Shown one piece after another: positions 1 through 11,086 of a stretch of DNA of 64,000 bases. This DNA comes from Methylocystis sp. (GTDB taxonomy: Bacteria > Pseudomonadota > Alphaproteobacteria > Rhizobiales > Beijerinckiaceae). Positions within the stretch are counted from its first letter, which is position 1. Every line of letters starts with the position of its first letter. The DNA lies in NCBI RefSeq assembly GCF_021731785.1, contig NZ_JAKFWS010000083.1, positions 1 through 64,000 of the forward strand, given 5' to 3'. The notes beneath the pieces are model-generated. The model was given only the letters and a program-made list of their open reading frames with translations. It made no database searches and had not been told where the DNA came from. The position numbers were made by a program, and so were the translations under genes.

Positions 1-122
1 AGGAGCATCCGCGCGCGTTCGACCCGGCTCGCCGGTTCTGTCCGCGAACGCGCAAGCCTCATTAACTCCGCCAGGTCGCTCTCCGTAAACGCCAACTCGA
101 TCACTCGACGTGGAGCCGCCAT
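1..122 (-). mobile_element. IS630-family transposase, N-terminal part, truncated by window edge
   Basis: Reverse-strand reading from ATG at 122: MAAPRRVIELAFTESDLAELMRLARSRTEPASRVERARMLL, typical IS630-type transposase N-terminus. Confidence 0.75.
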
Positions 123-237
123 GATCAACCTATCTCGTTCAGCAAATCGCTGAACAAGTGTATAAACGCAGCAGTGCTCCGACGGAATCCACCGCATATG
201 AGCGGATTCAAGGAATCTGAGCACTAGGTCGAGGAGA

Positions 238-642
238 GTGACGATGCGCCGCTACACGATTGCGCTTGTTTTGAGCGCTGTGCTGCTTTCGCCGGCAACG
301 CGCGCCGACGAATTTACGACGACGGACATCGACCGCTGGCAGGGCGAATTTGATTCCGTCGCGAAGAAAGGCCGCGAGCTTTGGACCAGTGGAGCTGTAG
401 GCACGAACGGCGTGGCCTGCGCGCAGTGCCATCCCAACGCCGCAAACACCCATCCGGAGACTTATCCGAAATTCCAAAAGCAGCTTGGCAAGGTCGCGCA
501 GCTGTTCGAAATGGTGAACTGGTGCATCAGAAACCCGCTGCAGGGAGCCGCGCTTCCGGCCGACGATCCGAAGATGACGGCGTTCATCGCCTATATCCAT
601 AAGGAGCGCAAAGGGGTCGCGATCGACGCCGGCAGGCACTAG
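238..642 (+). CDS. c-type cytochrome, single CxxCH haem motif
   Basis: Signal peptide, CAQCH motif, NWCIRNPLQG...DDPKMTAFIAYI as in SoxA/TsdA-like cytochromes. Confidence 0.75.
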   Translation: MTMRRYTIALVLSAVLLSPATRADEFTTTDIDRWQGEFDSVAKKGRELWTSGAVGTNGVACAQCHPNAANTHPETYPKFQKQLGKVAQLFEMVNWCIRNPLQGAALPADDPKMTAFIAYIHKERKGVAIDAGRH

Positions 643-715
643 AGCGCGCCGCGAAAAAGTGGAATCCGGTTTTTCGCAGAAGAGCGCGCTCTGAACTTTT
701 GGAATCGATCACCGC
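641..715. repeat. Intergenic palindromic repeat (GCGAAAAA...TTTTTCGC plus AGAGCGCGCTCT)
   Basis: Inverted repeat GCGAAAAAgtggaatccggTTTTTCGC at 651-677 and palindrome AGAGCGCGCTCT at 681-692; resembles dispersed Rhizobiales intergenic repeats. Confidence 0.55.
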
Positions 716-795
716 GCCAATAGGGCGGCCGGCTGGAACCATCTCGCCGGCCGCACGTTTGCATAGGAATTATTTCGAGCGCTCGCGCCTTTAGC

Positions 796-1917
796 GTGGC
801 CGTCCAACAAGAGATTTTGAGGATGGTTCAGGAACTCATCGACCGCATTTACGAATGTTCATTTGCGCCGGACATGTGGCCGGATGTCCTCGACGAGCTT
901 TCACATCTGGCCGAAGCGCAGGGAGGCGTGCTGTTCGCGGCGCGCGAACGAGTCTCACGATGGACGGCGTCTCCAGCGATTTGCGAGCATGTCGAGAACT
1001 TCATGCGCGGCGACTGGTTGAGCAATTGCACGCGCGGCGGCAAGCTGTTCAGCCGGCGCCATCCGGGCTTTCTCACCGATGATGACGTCTATACGGCGGA
1101 GGAGCTCGAACGCGATCCCAACTACTCTGAATTCCTGCGGCCGCGCGGGCTCGGATTCAGCGCCGCGACGGCGATCTCGCTGCCGACCGGCGACACCGGC
1201 ATCATCTGCCTCGAGCGCGCGCATAATCGCGGACCGGTCGAGCCCTCGATCATCCGCCAGCTCGACGAACTGCGCCCGCATCTGGCGCGCGCCGCGTTCC
1301 TCGCCACGCGGCTACAGCTCGAGCGCGCGCGAGTCGCCGGCGAAACCTTCGCGCTCATCGGCCTTCCTGCGCTCGTGCTAGACGACGACGGGCGCGTCAT
1401 TTCGGCCAACGACCCGAGCGGCGGACTGAGCAATTATGTCCGCTGGCGCGCGCATGACCGCGTGTCGCTCATCGACGCCGCCGCCGACGGTCTCCTGCGT
1501 CAAGCGATGAATGCGCTCGATCACGACCGCGTCGGCGCGCCGAGATCCTTCGCGGCCCGCTCAGGCGACGGCGCAAGTCCGATGATCGCCAATCTTGTGC
1601 CGATCCGCGGCGCAGCGCGGGACATTTTCGTGCGCTGCGCGGCGGTTCTGGTGATGACGCCGGTCGGCTCGCCCCAAGCCCCGGCGACCGAGCTGGTTCA
1701 GTCGCTCTACGATCTCACGCCCGCCGAGGCGCGCGTCGCCCGCGGCCTTGTCGCCGGCAAGAACCTCGAAGACATCGCGGCCGAGCAGTCCGTGTCGCGC
1801 AACACTGTGCGCACCCATCTGCGCGGCGTGATGGAAAAAACCGGCTGCAACCGGCAGGCGGAAGTGGTCGCGCTTCTTAGCGGACTGGCCGCGCTCGGCG
1901 GGCCAAAGGACGAATAA
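796..1917 (+). CDS. LuxR-family transcriptional regulator (C-terminal HTH)
   Basis: C-terminal LTPAEARVARGLVAGKNLEDIAAEQSVSRNTVRTHLRGVMEKTGCNRQAEVVALL. Confidence 0.85.
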   Translation: MAVQQEILRMVQELIDRIYECSFAPDMWPDVLDELSHLAEAQGGVLFAARERVSRWTASPAICEHVENFMRGDWLSNCTRGGKLFSRRHPGFLTDDDVYTAEELERDPNYSEFLRPRGLGFSAATAISLPTGDTGIICLERAHNRGPVEPSIIRQLDELRPHLARAAFLATRLQLERARVAGETFALIGLPALVLDDDGRVISANDPSGGLSNYVRWRAHDRVSLIDAAADGLLRQAMNALDHDRVGAPRSFAARSGDGASPMIANLVPIRGAARDIFVRCAAVLVMTPVGSPQAPATELVQSLYDLTPAEARVARGLVAGKNLEDIAAEQSVSRNTVRTHLRGVMEKTGCNRQAEVVALLSGLAALGGPKDE

Positions 1918-2354
1918 GCGTATACAATTGATTTAAATTAATTTTAGACCGGTCTCATCCATTTGGATGATGCCGGCCCGTTTTCTTTGTCTTAACGTTT
2001 TCCTTGAACGTCGGGGGGGCGGACGAAATTTCCGCGGACGCTTCAAAAACTCGGGGTTCCATACTACGCGCTCAATTTTCAACCCGCCATTTGAGTAATT
2101 CTACGAACAGCCCTTTCTGACTCAAATTTGGTGGGCCCTTGCGAGGCCCTTCTTCGCGCCTCTAAAAAAAGTACCCGTCATCATCAATTCGAATGACGCG
2201 CAGGAACGAATTTTATCGTAACTTTTTAATGAACGTTGAGAGGCTCAAGCCCTTGGACGAGGGAGCCCGCTCTCATTGTTCTCTTATCTGGCGCTCACTT
2301 TTAAGCTGTTTTGCATTCCAGACGTTTCCTCCTTCACTTTTCTCCCATGGCTTA

Positions 2355-2381
2355 GGGGCCGTTGCGCGGCCCCTTTTTTTT
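2355..2381 (+). terminator. Rho-independent terminator
   Basis: GGGGCC-gttgcgc-GGCCCC followed by T8. Confidence 0.7.
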
Positions 2382-2388
2382 GCCCGTC

Positions 2389-3945
<1,557 letters not shown>

Positions 3946-4121
3946 TCAGGGGTTGGCGGGTGCTCATAGCATTATTCAGGCCGAAGGCAAATGACAGGCG
4001 CCACGGGCGGATTGGAGGGCCAAGAGCGGATCATCGTCGGCGCGATTCTGATAAGCCTTGTTTATGCGCTCCATGGCGCCCTAAAAAGCGCCCGACGTCC
4101 TCCTCGCGCCCGATTTCGCCA

Positions 4122-4922
4122 ATGCTCTTCCTGCGCTCGCTCGTTTTTCAGATTCTGTTTTTCCTGAACATGTTCGGGCTGATGATCATTTGGCTGCCGG
4201 CGATGCCGATGCGGCGCCAGATCAATCAGGAGCTCGGGCGCACTTGGGGGCGCGCCAATCTCTGGCTGCTCGACAAAATCTGCGGACTGAAGATCGATTG
4301 GCGGGGACTCGAAAACATCCCGAAAGGAGCGGTGATCGTCGCTTGCAAGCACCAGTCGATCTGGGAAACCTTCGTCCTGCCGATCAAATTTCCCGACTTC
4401 AGCTACATCTTGAAGCACGAGCTGATCTGGCTGCCTTTTTTCGGTTGGTATCTGCTGGCCGCCGAGCAGATCGCCATCGATCGCGCCAAAGGCGGCAAGC
4501 TCATGCCGCAGCTGATCGCCAAATCGAAGAAAATCTTCACACAGGGACGTCAGCTCTTCATTTTCCCTGAAGGCACCCGCCGTCCGGCCGGAGCGCCGCC
4601 GCAATACAGATTCGGCGTCGCCCAGCTTTACGCCGCGACCGACACGCCGGTGTTGCCGGTTGCGGTGAATTCGGGGCTCTTTTGGCCGCGCCGGTCGTTC
4701 ATCGTCCGGCCGGGAACGGTGGTGATCGAATTCCTGCCGCTGATCGCGCCAGGAATGGTGGCGCGCGATTTTTTCAATCGGCTGACGGGGGAGATCGAGG
4801 AAACGTCCAATCGGCTGATCGATGAGGCGGTGGCGAAGGACCCGTCGCTCGCGGCGATCGTTGAAAAGGGTCGCGCGAAAGAGGCGACCGCGCGAATGGT
4901 GAAGGAGGCGCCGGAAAGTTGA
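4122..4922 (+). CDS. 1-acyl-sn-glycerol-3-phosphate acyltransferase (PlsC-like)
   Basis: KHQSIWETFVLP (HX4D-like block) and FPEGTRRPAG; ATG at 4122 in frame with the ORF track. Confidence 0.85.
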   Translation: MLFLRSLVFQILFFLNMFGLMIIWLPAMPMRRQINQELGRTWGRANLWLLDKICGLKIDWRGLENIPKGAVIVACKHQSIWETFVLPIKFPDFSYILKHELIWLPFFGWYLLAAEQIAIDRAKGGKLMPQLIAKSKKIFTQGRQLFIFPEGTRRPAGAPPQYRFGVAQLYAATDTPVLPVAVNSGLFWPRRSFIVRPGTVVIEFLPLIAPGMVARDFFNRLTGEIEETSNRLIDEAVAKDPSLAAIVEKGRAKEATARMVKEAPES

Positions 4923-5003
4923 CCGGCCCTTCCGCTTCGTCAAGCCGGCGCGCCACCGTCTTCGCGCGGTGATGATTTTCGCCGCGAAAGCGATTGAGCA
5001 AAA

Positions 5004-6247
5004 ATGAGCCGCCGAAATGAAATTCTCAAACATGCCGACAAAGACGCCAGAGGCATCGAGCTCGGCCCCTATTTCTCGCCCCTCGCCTCGAAGCGCGACG
5101 GCTATAATTGCCTCTATCTCGATGTTTTCGACACGGAGACTATTAGGCGTCGCGCCGCCGCCGATCCTTTTCTTTCGGCCGAGCAGGCCGCTCAGGTCGA
5201 ATCCTCGATCTCGTCGGCGACGCCATGCGCATCGACGAAATATGCCGCGACGCGGGGGAGACCGAGCCTTTCGACTACATCATCTCCGCGAATAATTTCG
5301 AGCATCTTCCCAATCCGATAAAATTTCTGCAGGCCTGCGGGCGCGTCCTCAACTCGGGCGGCTTTCTCTCCATCGTTGTTCCCGACAAAAGCGGATGCCT
5401 TGATTTCTACCGGCCGCGGACGAGCCTGACCGCCTGGATCGAAGCGTTTTTCGAGGAAAGGGAGCGTCCGACCTGCGCTCAGATCTTCGAGCAGGTCAGC
5501 ATGATCGCGAGAGGCGCCGGCGAGGAGGCGTCCGCCGCCTCGTTCAGCTTTGTCGCCGAACGGAATTTGCGCGAGGCTTTCGAAGACTGGGCGCGACAGC
5601 GAGTGGAAAACGACGAAACCTATTTCGACGTTCATTGCTCCGCCTTCACGCCAAACAGCTTCAGACTGCTCCTGACCGACGCCTATTTCCTCGGCCTGTC
5701 GCCCTTCATCGTCGAAGAAGTGATCGACGATAAAGTGCAAGGCGGATCTTACGCGCATTTGCGCCTCGACTCATACAAGACCTTCTCCGAGCCGGAGACC
5801 GCCGCGCATTACGCGCGCCGCCAGGACATTCTTCAAAAGGTCATCGAGGACGAGGCGAGCGTCATCGAGAACGAGCGCAGCTGTCAGATTTTCGAGAGCA
5901 TGTCGCAGCGTTACGGACGCGCCCGACTCGACCGCGCCTTTGCGATGGCGAGAGCCTTCGAATTATTGCTGCGCAGGCGCGACGTGAAGCTCGTCAAGCC
6001 CTATCTCGCCCTGAAGACTTCCGTCCTGTTCGATCCTGCCTTCTATGCCGAGCGCGTTTGGTTCGCGGGCGACGCCGCCATGCATTATCTCCTGCATGGG
6101 GCGAATGAGGGCCTCGATCCGGGACCCTTTTTCTCGACGAACGGATATTTGCGACAAAACCCGGACGTGGCGCAAAGCGGGATGAATCCGCTCGCCCATT
6201 ACGAACTCTTCGGTCGCAAGGAAGGCCGCAAGCCCGCGCTGCGGTAG
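5004..6247 (+). pseudogene. Class I SAM-dependent methyltransferase with C-terminal repeat region, apparently frameshifted near 5195
   Basis: N-terminus in the frame of 5004 (RGIELGPYFSPLASKRDGYNCLYLDVFD) continues in another frame (RILDLVGDAMRIDEICRD...FDYIISANNFEHLPNPIKFL). Confidence 0.6.
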
Positions 6248-6273
6248 TTCCCCGCCGAGAACACGCCCTGCGC

Positions 6274-6843
6274 TTATCCCCCCGCCGTCCCTGTCAGCGC
6301 TTGCGGCGCCGCGCTCAGCGGGTATTCCGCCTCGACGATATAGGGACCGCCGCCGACTGAATCGCGCGACGAATAGAGCACGAAGCGCTCGGCGGTGAAG
6401 CGCAGCGGCGGGAAATAGCCGCGCGTCCCGAGATAGGCGGCGACGGCGCCGGCGCTGGCGCCGCGCAGCCGCGCCAGCGTCACATGCGGGATGAATTTGC
6501 GCGGCTCCGGCGGCGCGCCGATCCGGCGCAGCAGGCGCTCCTGTTCGGCCTGCATCTCGATCAGCGCCGGCTCCGGTCTTGCGCGCGCGACGATGGCGCG
6601 CGGCTTGTCGCCGCCAAAGGACGTCAATTGGTCGAAAGTTACCGTGACTTCCGGTCGACGGATGAACGAAAGCGCATTCGCCGCGTCGCGCGCGAAAGCG
6701 TCATCCACATCGCCGATGAAGCGCAAGGTGACATGATAATTCTCAACGTCGATCCAGCGGGCGCCGGGGATTCCGCCGCGCAGCCGCGCAATGCTTTCCG
6801 CGATTGGTCGGGGAATCTCCAAGGCCGTGAACAGTCTGGGCAT
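6274..6843 (-). CDS. thpR: RNA 2',3'-cyclic phosphodiesterase
   Basis: 2H phosphoesterase motifs HVTLRFIGDV and HVTLARLRG. Confidence 0.9.
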   Translation of the reverse strand: MPRLFTALEIPRPIAESIARLRGGIPGARWIDVENYHVTLRFIGDVDDAFARDAANALSFIRRPEVTVTFDQLTSFGGDKPRAIVARARPEPALIEMQAEQERLLRRIGAPPEPRKFIPHVTLARLRGASAGAVAAYLGTRGYFPPLRFTAERFVLYSSRDSVGGGPYIVEAEYPLSAAPQALTGTAGG

Positions 6844-6873
6844 GACATCCTCCCCAAACGGAATCGCGCCGTC

Positions 6874-7584
6874 TCATTGTGCGCGCGAACTCTTGCTCGC
6901 CCCCATCGAGATGAGCGTTTTTTCGACATAGGGCGCAAGCTTTTTCACGATTTTCGCCACGCCGGCGCCGTTTGGATGAACGCCGTCGGAAATGAGCAGT
7001 GCGGGCGAACCCCAGACGCCTTCCAAGATGAAGGGCACGAGCGGCACCTGATGTTTGGCGGCAAGCTCCGGAAACATCGAATCGAAATCCCGCTTGTAAG
7101 CTTGCCCGTGATTGGCGCTCGACGCCATCGCCGTCAGGATCGGACGAACGCCTTTCTGCTGTAGCACGGTAAGAATTTGATCAAGATTGGCCCGCGCCGT
7201 CTTGGGGTCGTGCCCGTTGAGCATGTCGTTTGCGCCCAGTTCGACGATGGCGATGTCGAACGGGCCGGCGCCCAGCGTATAGTCGAGGCGCGCCAACCCC
7301 GTCGTCGTGGTGTCGCCGGAAACGCCTCCTTGCACGACTTCGACGTCGAACCCATCGTCGCTCAAGCGCCTCTTGAGCTGCGCCGGAAGCGAATCCTCGG
7401 CGGCGATGCCGGCGCCAGCCGTCAGACTGTCGCCGAACGCCAGAATCCGGACCGGCTGGGCCTGCGCCGGCGCAACCGCGAGCGTGAAGAGCGTCAGAAC
7501 GGCGAGAGCCGCGGCTTGGAGAGGACGGCGGAAAGCGCCATAAGGCGAGTGGACCAAGGGCGTCGAATGCGGCGCATCAATCAA
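6874..7584 (-). CDS. Arylesterase / GDSL lysophospholipase (TesA-like)
   Basis: ILAFGDSLTAGAGIAAEDSLPAQL, ELGANDML, DGVHPN; divergent to ABC ATPase as in tesA-ybbA-ybbP loci. Confidence 0.88.
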   Translation of the reverse strand: MIDAPHSTPLVHSPYGAFRRPLQAAALAVLTLFTLAVAPAQAQPVRILAFGDSLTAGAGIAAEDSLPAQLKRRLSDDGFDVEVVQGGVSGDTTTTGLARLDYTLGAGPFDIAIVELGANDMLNGHDPKTARANLDQILTVLQQKGVRPILTAMASSANHGQAYKRDFDSMFPELAAKHQVPLVPFILEGVWGSPALLISDGVHPNGAGVAKIVKKLAPYVEKTLISMGASKSSRAQ

Positions 7585-7595
7585 GGTTTTGCTCC

Positions 7596-8285
7596 GTGCG
7601 GCGACAAATTATCGAGGTTGAGGGCGTCGATCTCACTTTAGGCGAAGGCGCCGCCCGCGTGCATGTGCTCAAGAATGTCAGCCTGAGCGTGGCGCAGGGC
7701 GAGACGGTCGCTCTTTTGGGACCCTCCGGCTCCGGCAAATCGACGTTGCTCATGACCCTCGCCGGACTGGAGCGACCCGACGCCGGAAGCGTCAGGATCG
7801 ACGGGCGCGATCTGGGCGCGCTTTCGGAGGACGCGCTGGCACGTTTCCGCGGAGCAAACATAGGAATCGTTTTCCAGTCTTTCCAGTTGATCCCGACCAT
7901 GACGGCGCTGGAGAACGTCGCCGTTCCGTTGGAATTAGCCGGCAAATCCGACGCTTTCCAGCGCGCCGAGGCCGAGCTTGCGGCGGTCGGACTCGCTGAG
8001 CGCCTGTCCCACTATCCGGCGCAGCTTTCGGGCGGCGAGCAGCAGCGCGTGGCGCTCGCTCGGGCGCTGGCTCCCGACCCGCTTATACTTGCGGCGGACG
8101 AGCCTACCGGCAATCTCGATTCCGAAACCGGCGCCGCGGTGATCGACCTGATTTTTGCGCAGCAACGGCGCCGCGGCGCGACGCTGGTGCTCGTCACCCA
8201 TGATCCCGCGCTCGCCGACCGTTGCAACCGTCGCGTGCTGCTGCGTTCGGGCCGCGTCGAGGCGAACGAGCGGGCTGCATCATGA
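7596..8285 (+). CDS. ABC transporter ATP-binding protein (YbbA-like)
   Basis: Walker A GPSGSGKST, signature LSGGEQQRVALARAL. Confidence 0.92.
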   Translation: MRRQIIEVEGVDLTLGEGAARVHVLKNVSLSVAQGETVALLGPSGSGKSTLLMTLAGLERPDAGSVRIDGRDLGALSEDALARFRGANIGIVFQSFQLIPTMTALENVAVPLELAGKSDAFQRAEAELAAVGLAERLSHYPAQLSGGEQQRVALARALAPDPLILAADEPTGNLDSETGAAVIDLIFAQQRRRGATLVLVTHDPALADRCNRRVLLRSGRVEANERAAS

Positions 8286-10837
8286 GCGCGCTACGCTTCA
8301 GCGCCCTGCCCTTCGCCCTGCGCTTCGCGCTGCGCGACCTGCTCGGCGATCCGCGCGGCTTTGGCGTCTTCATCGCCTGCATCGTCATCGGCGTCGCCGC
8401 AATTTCCGGCGTGTCGGGCCTGTCGCGGTCGCTGGCGCAGGGGCTCGCGCGCGAGGGCCGAACGATTTTGGGCGGCGACGCCTCGTTCAGCCTCGTTTCC
8501 CGGGCGTTTTCGCCAGAGCAGCGCGCGTTTTTCGAGGCGCGGGGACGGCTGTCCGAAGTCTCGCTGATGCGGGCGATGGCGAGGCGCGACGACGGCGAAG
8601 CGGCGCTGGTGGAAATCAAGGCCGTCGATCCGCAGACTTATCCCGCCTTCGGCGCAGTCGCGCTCGAACCCGAGATGCCTTTGGCCGAAGCGTTGGCGGA
8701 GCGGGATGGGCTGCCCGGCGTCGCCGTCGATCCCACGCTGCTCGCGCGCCTCGACGCCAAGCTCGGCGAGACGGTGACGATCGGCGTTTCGCGCTTTTTG
8801 CTGCGGACGATGCTGCGCAGCGAACCCGACAAGCTCGCCGGCGGGGTCGGCTTCGGTCCGCGCGTGATGATGAGCCGCGCGGCGCTCTCGGGCGCGCAAT
8901 TGGCCTCGCCGGGCGCGATCGTCAGAAATGTCATCCGGGTCACTCTCAATGGCGCAGGCGATGCGGACGCGAAAGCTTTCGCCGCCGACGCCGCGGCCGC
9001 CTTTCCGCAAGCCGGATGGGAAGCGCGCACCCGCGACGCCGTCTCGCCGCAGTTCTCGCGCAATCTCGACCGCTTCGCGCAATTGCTGACGCTCGTCGCG
9101 CTCACCGCCCTTGTCGCCGGCGGCGCGGGCGTGGCGAACGCCGTGCAGGGCTTCGTCGAACGCAAGCGGGCGCAATTCGCGATTCTCAAGGCGCTCGGCG
9201 CGGAAGGGTCGCGCGTGTTTAAGATCGCCCTCGCCCAGGTTCTGGTGGCGGCGGCCTTCGCCATTTTGATCGGGCTCGCCATCGGCGCGCTCATTCCCTG
9301 GGCCGGGGCGCAGGCGCTGCGCGAACTCGCCGATCTGCCGGTATCCGCCGCGCTCGACGCACAGGGGGCGTTCTTTGGCGCGCTCTACGGATTGCTCGTT
9401 GTGTTGATCTTCGCGCTCGTCCCGCTGGGCCGCGCGCATGCAACGCCTGTCGCGGCGCTGCTGCGCGACGATTCCAGGGGCGCGACTCTCACGCGCTATC
9501 GCCTGGGCGCGGCGGCGGCGGCGATCGCGCTTGCCGCTTTGGTCATGACCGCATCCTTCGACGTGAAGCTCGGCGCGGCCTATGTCGCCGCCGCCGTTGC
9601 GGCCTTCGCCGCGCTGCGCGGCGCCGCATGGCTCGCCATGCGACTGGCGCGCGCGCTCCCCCGTGCGCGAGATGCGCGGCTGCGGTTCGCGCTGGCCAAC
9701 ATCTGGAGGCCGAAAAGCCTGACGCCGGCGCTGATGATCTCCATCGGCCTGACGCAAACGCTGCTCATTGCGCTCGCGCTCGTCGAAGGCGCCATTCACA
9801 ACGAGCTGGCGCGCGCTGACGCCGGAGAAATTCCCAACTTCTTCTTCATCGACATTCCGAAGGCGCAGACCCAGGCCTTCGCCGATTTCGTTTTGGCCAA
9901 AGCGCCCGGCGCGCGCGTCGAACATGTGCCGATGATGCGCGGGCGCATCGTCGCCGTGAAAGATAAGCCCGTCGACAAGATCGCCGTCGCCGACGACGCC
10001 AAATGGGCGCTCGAAGGCGACCGCGGCGTGACGTTTTCCGCGACTGTTCCGGCGAACTCTACGCTGGCGGAAGGGGAATGGTGGCCGGCTGATTACGCCG
10101 GGCCGCCGCTCGTCTCGCTGGAGCAGAGAATCGCCGAGGGTTTGGGATTGACCATCGGCGACGCGATCCGGGTCAATGTGCTCGGCCGAGAGATTACCGC
10201 GAAGATCGCCAGTCTGCGCAAAGTCGACTGGCGCAGCTACGCCATCAATTTCGTCATGGTGTTTTCACCCAATGTCTTCGACGGCGCGCCATACACCGAA
10301 CTCTTCACCGTCGCTTACGGCGCGCCGACGGTCGAGGCGCGCGACGCCAGCGACGCCCGCCTCACGCGCGAAGCGGCCAAACGCTTTCCGAGCGTCGTTT
10401 CGGTGCGCGTCAAGGATGCGCTCGCGGCGATCGACAAGATCGCCGGGCAGTTGGCGCTGGCGGCGCGCGCCGCGGCGGGACTCGCCATCGTCACGGCGAT
10501 CCTGGCGCTGGCGAGCGCGCTTGCAAGCGGCCAACGCGCGAGGGTCCACGACGCAGTTGTGCTGAAAACCCTCGGCGCAACCCGGCTCTGGCTCGCCACA
10601 GCCTATGCGCTGGAATTCGGGCTGGTGGGTCTCGCCGCCTCGCTGATCGCGCTCGCCGCCGGCGCAGGCGCCGCCTACGCCATGACGACGATCGTGATGA
10701 AGATCGATTTCGCCTTCCTGCCCGGAACCGTGGCGGCGACGACGCTGGCGGCGCTCGGCGTCACGATCGGCCTTGGCCTCGCCGGGACTTGGCGCGTACT
10801 GTCGCGAAGGCCGGGGCCGGAATTGCGCGAGTTGTGA
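8282..10837 (+). CDS. ABC transporter permease (YbbP/FtsX family)
   Basis: Large multi-TM protein MSALRFSALPFALRFALRDLLGDPRGFGVFIACIVIGVAAISG, start overlaps upstream stop. Confidence 0.88.
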   Translation: MSALRFSALPFALRFALRDLLGDPRGFGVFIACIVIGVAAISGVSGLSRSLAQGLAREGRTILGGDASFSLVSRAFSPEQRAFFEARGRLSEVSLMRAMARRDDGEAALVEIKAVDPQTYPAFGAVALEPEMPLAEALAERDGLPGVAVDPTLLARLDAKLGETVTIGVSRFLLRTMLRSEPDKLAGGVGFGPRVMMSRAALSGAQLASPGAIVRNVIRVTLNGAGDADAKAFAADAAAAFPQAGWEARTRDAVSPQFSRNLDRFAQLLTLVALTALVAGGAGVANAVQGFVERKRAQFAILKALGAEGSRVFKIALAQVLVAAAFAILIGLAIGALIPWAGAQALRELADLPVSAALDAQGAFFGALYGLLVVLIFALVPLGRAHATPVAALLRDDSRGATLTRYRLGAAAAAIALAALVMTASFDVKLGAAYVAAAVAAFAALRGAAWLAMRLARALPRARDARLRFALANIWRPKSLTPALMISIGLTQTLLIALALVEGAIHNELARADAGEIPNFFFIDIPKAQTQAFADFVLAKAPGARVEHVPMMRGRIVAVKDKPVDKIAVADDAKWALEGDRGVTFSATVPANSTLAEGEWWPADYAGPPLVSLEQRIAEGLGLTIGDAIRVNVLGREITAKIASLRKVDWRSYAINFVMVFSPNVFDGAPYTELFTVAYGAPTVEARDASDARLTREAAKRFPSVVSVRVKDALAAIDKIAGQLALAARAAAGLAIVTAILALASALASGQRARVHDAVVLKTLGATRLWLATAYALEFGLVGLAASLIALAAGAGAAYAMTTIVMKIDFAFLPGTVAATTLAALGVTIGLGLAGTWRVLSRRPGPELREL

Positions 10838-10897
10838 TGGCGATGCGCAATGAACGCATATCATCGCGGCAATATGAGCGCTTAATCGAAGTCCGCG

Positions 10898-11068
10898 TCA
10901 GGCGTCTACGAGACGGAATTTGAATTCGAGGACCGCCGCGCAGCTCAATGTTTCATCCGGCCCTTTGCGCGTCACGCTGATCCCGGCGTCCTGCATGGCG
11001 ATGATCTCATCGACCTTAAAGGCGCGGCGGGGGTAGCCTTCGGCGGCTTTGGTCAAGGCGGACGGCAT
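10898..11068 (-). pseudogene. Truncated Uma2-family endonuclease N-terminus
   Basis: 56-codon frame MPSALTKAAEGYPRRAFKVDEIIAMQDAGI... matches the Uma2 N-terminal pattern but lacks the nuclease core. Confidence 0.5.
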
Positions 11069-11086
11069 GGTCGGCTCCTTTAGGCG

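Noticed and set aside
8291-9925. 544-aa ORF antisense to the ABC permease
   Set aside because: Arg/Glu/Gly-rich composition typical of antisense frames in high-GC DNA; the sense frame is a clear permease.
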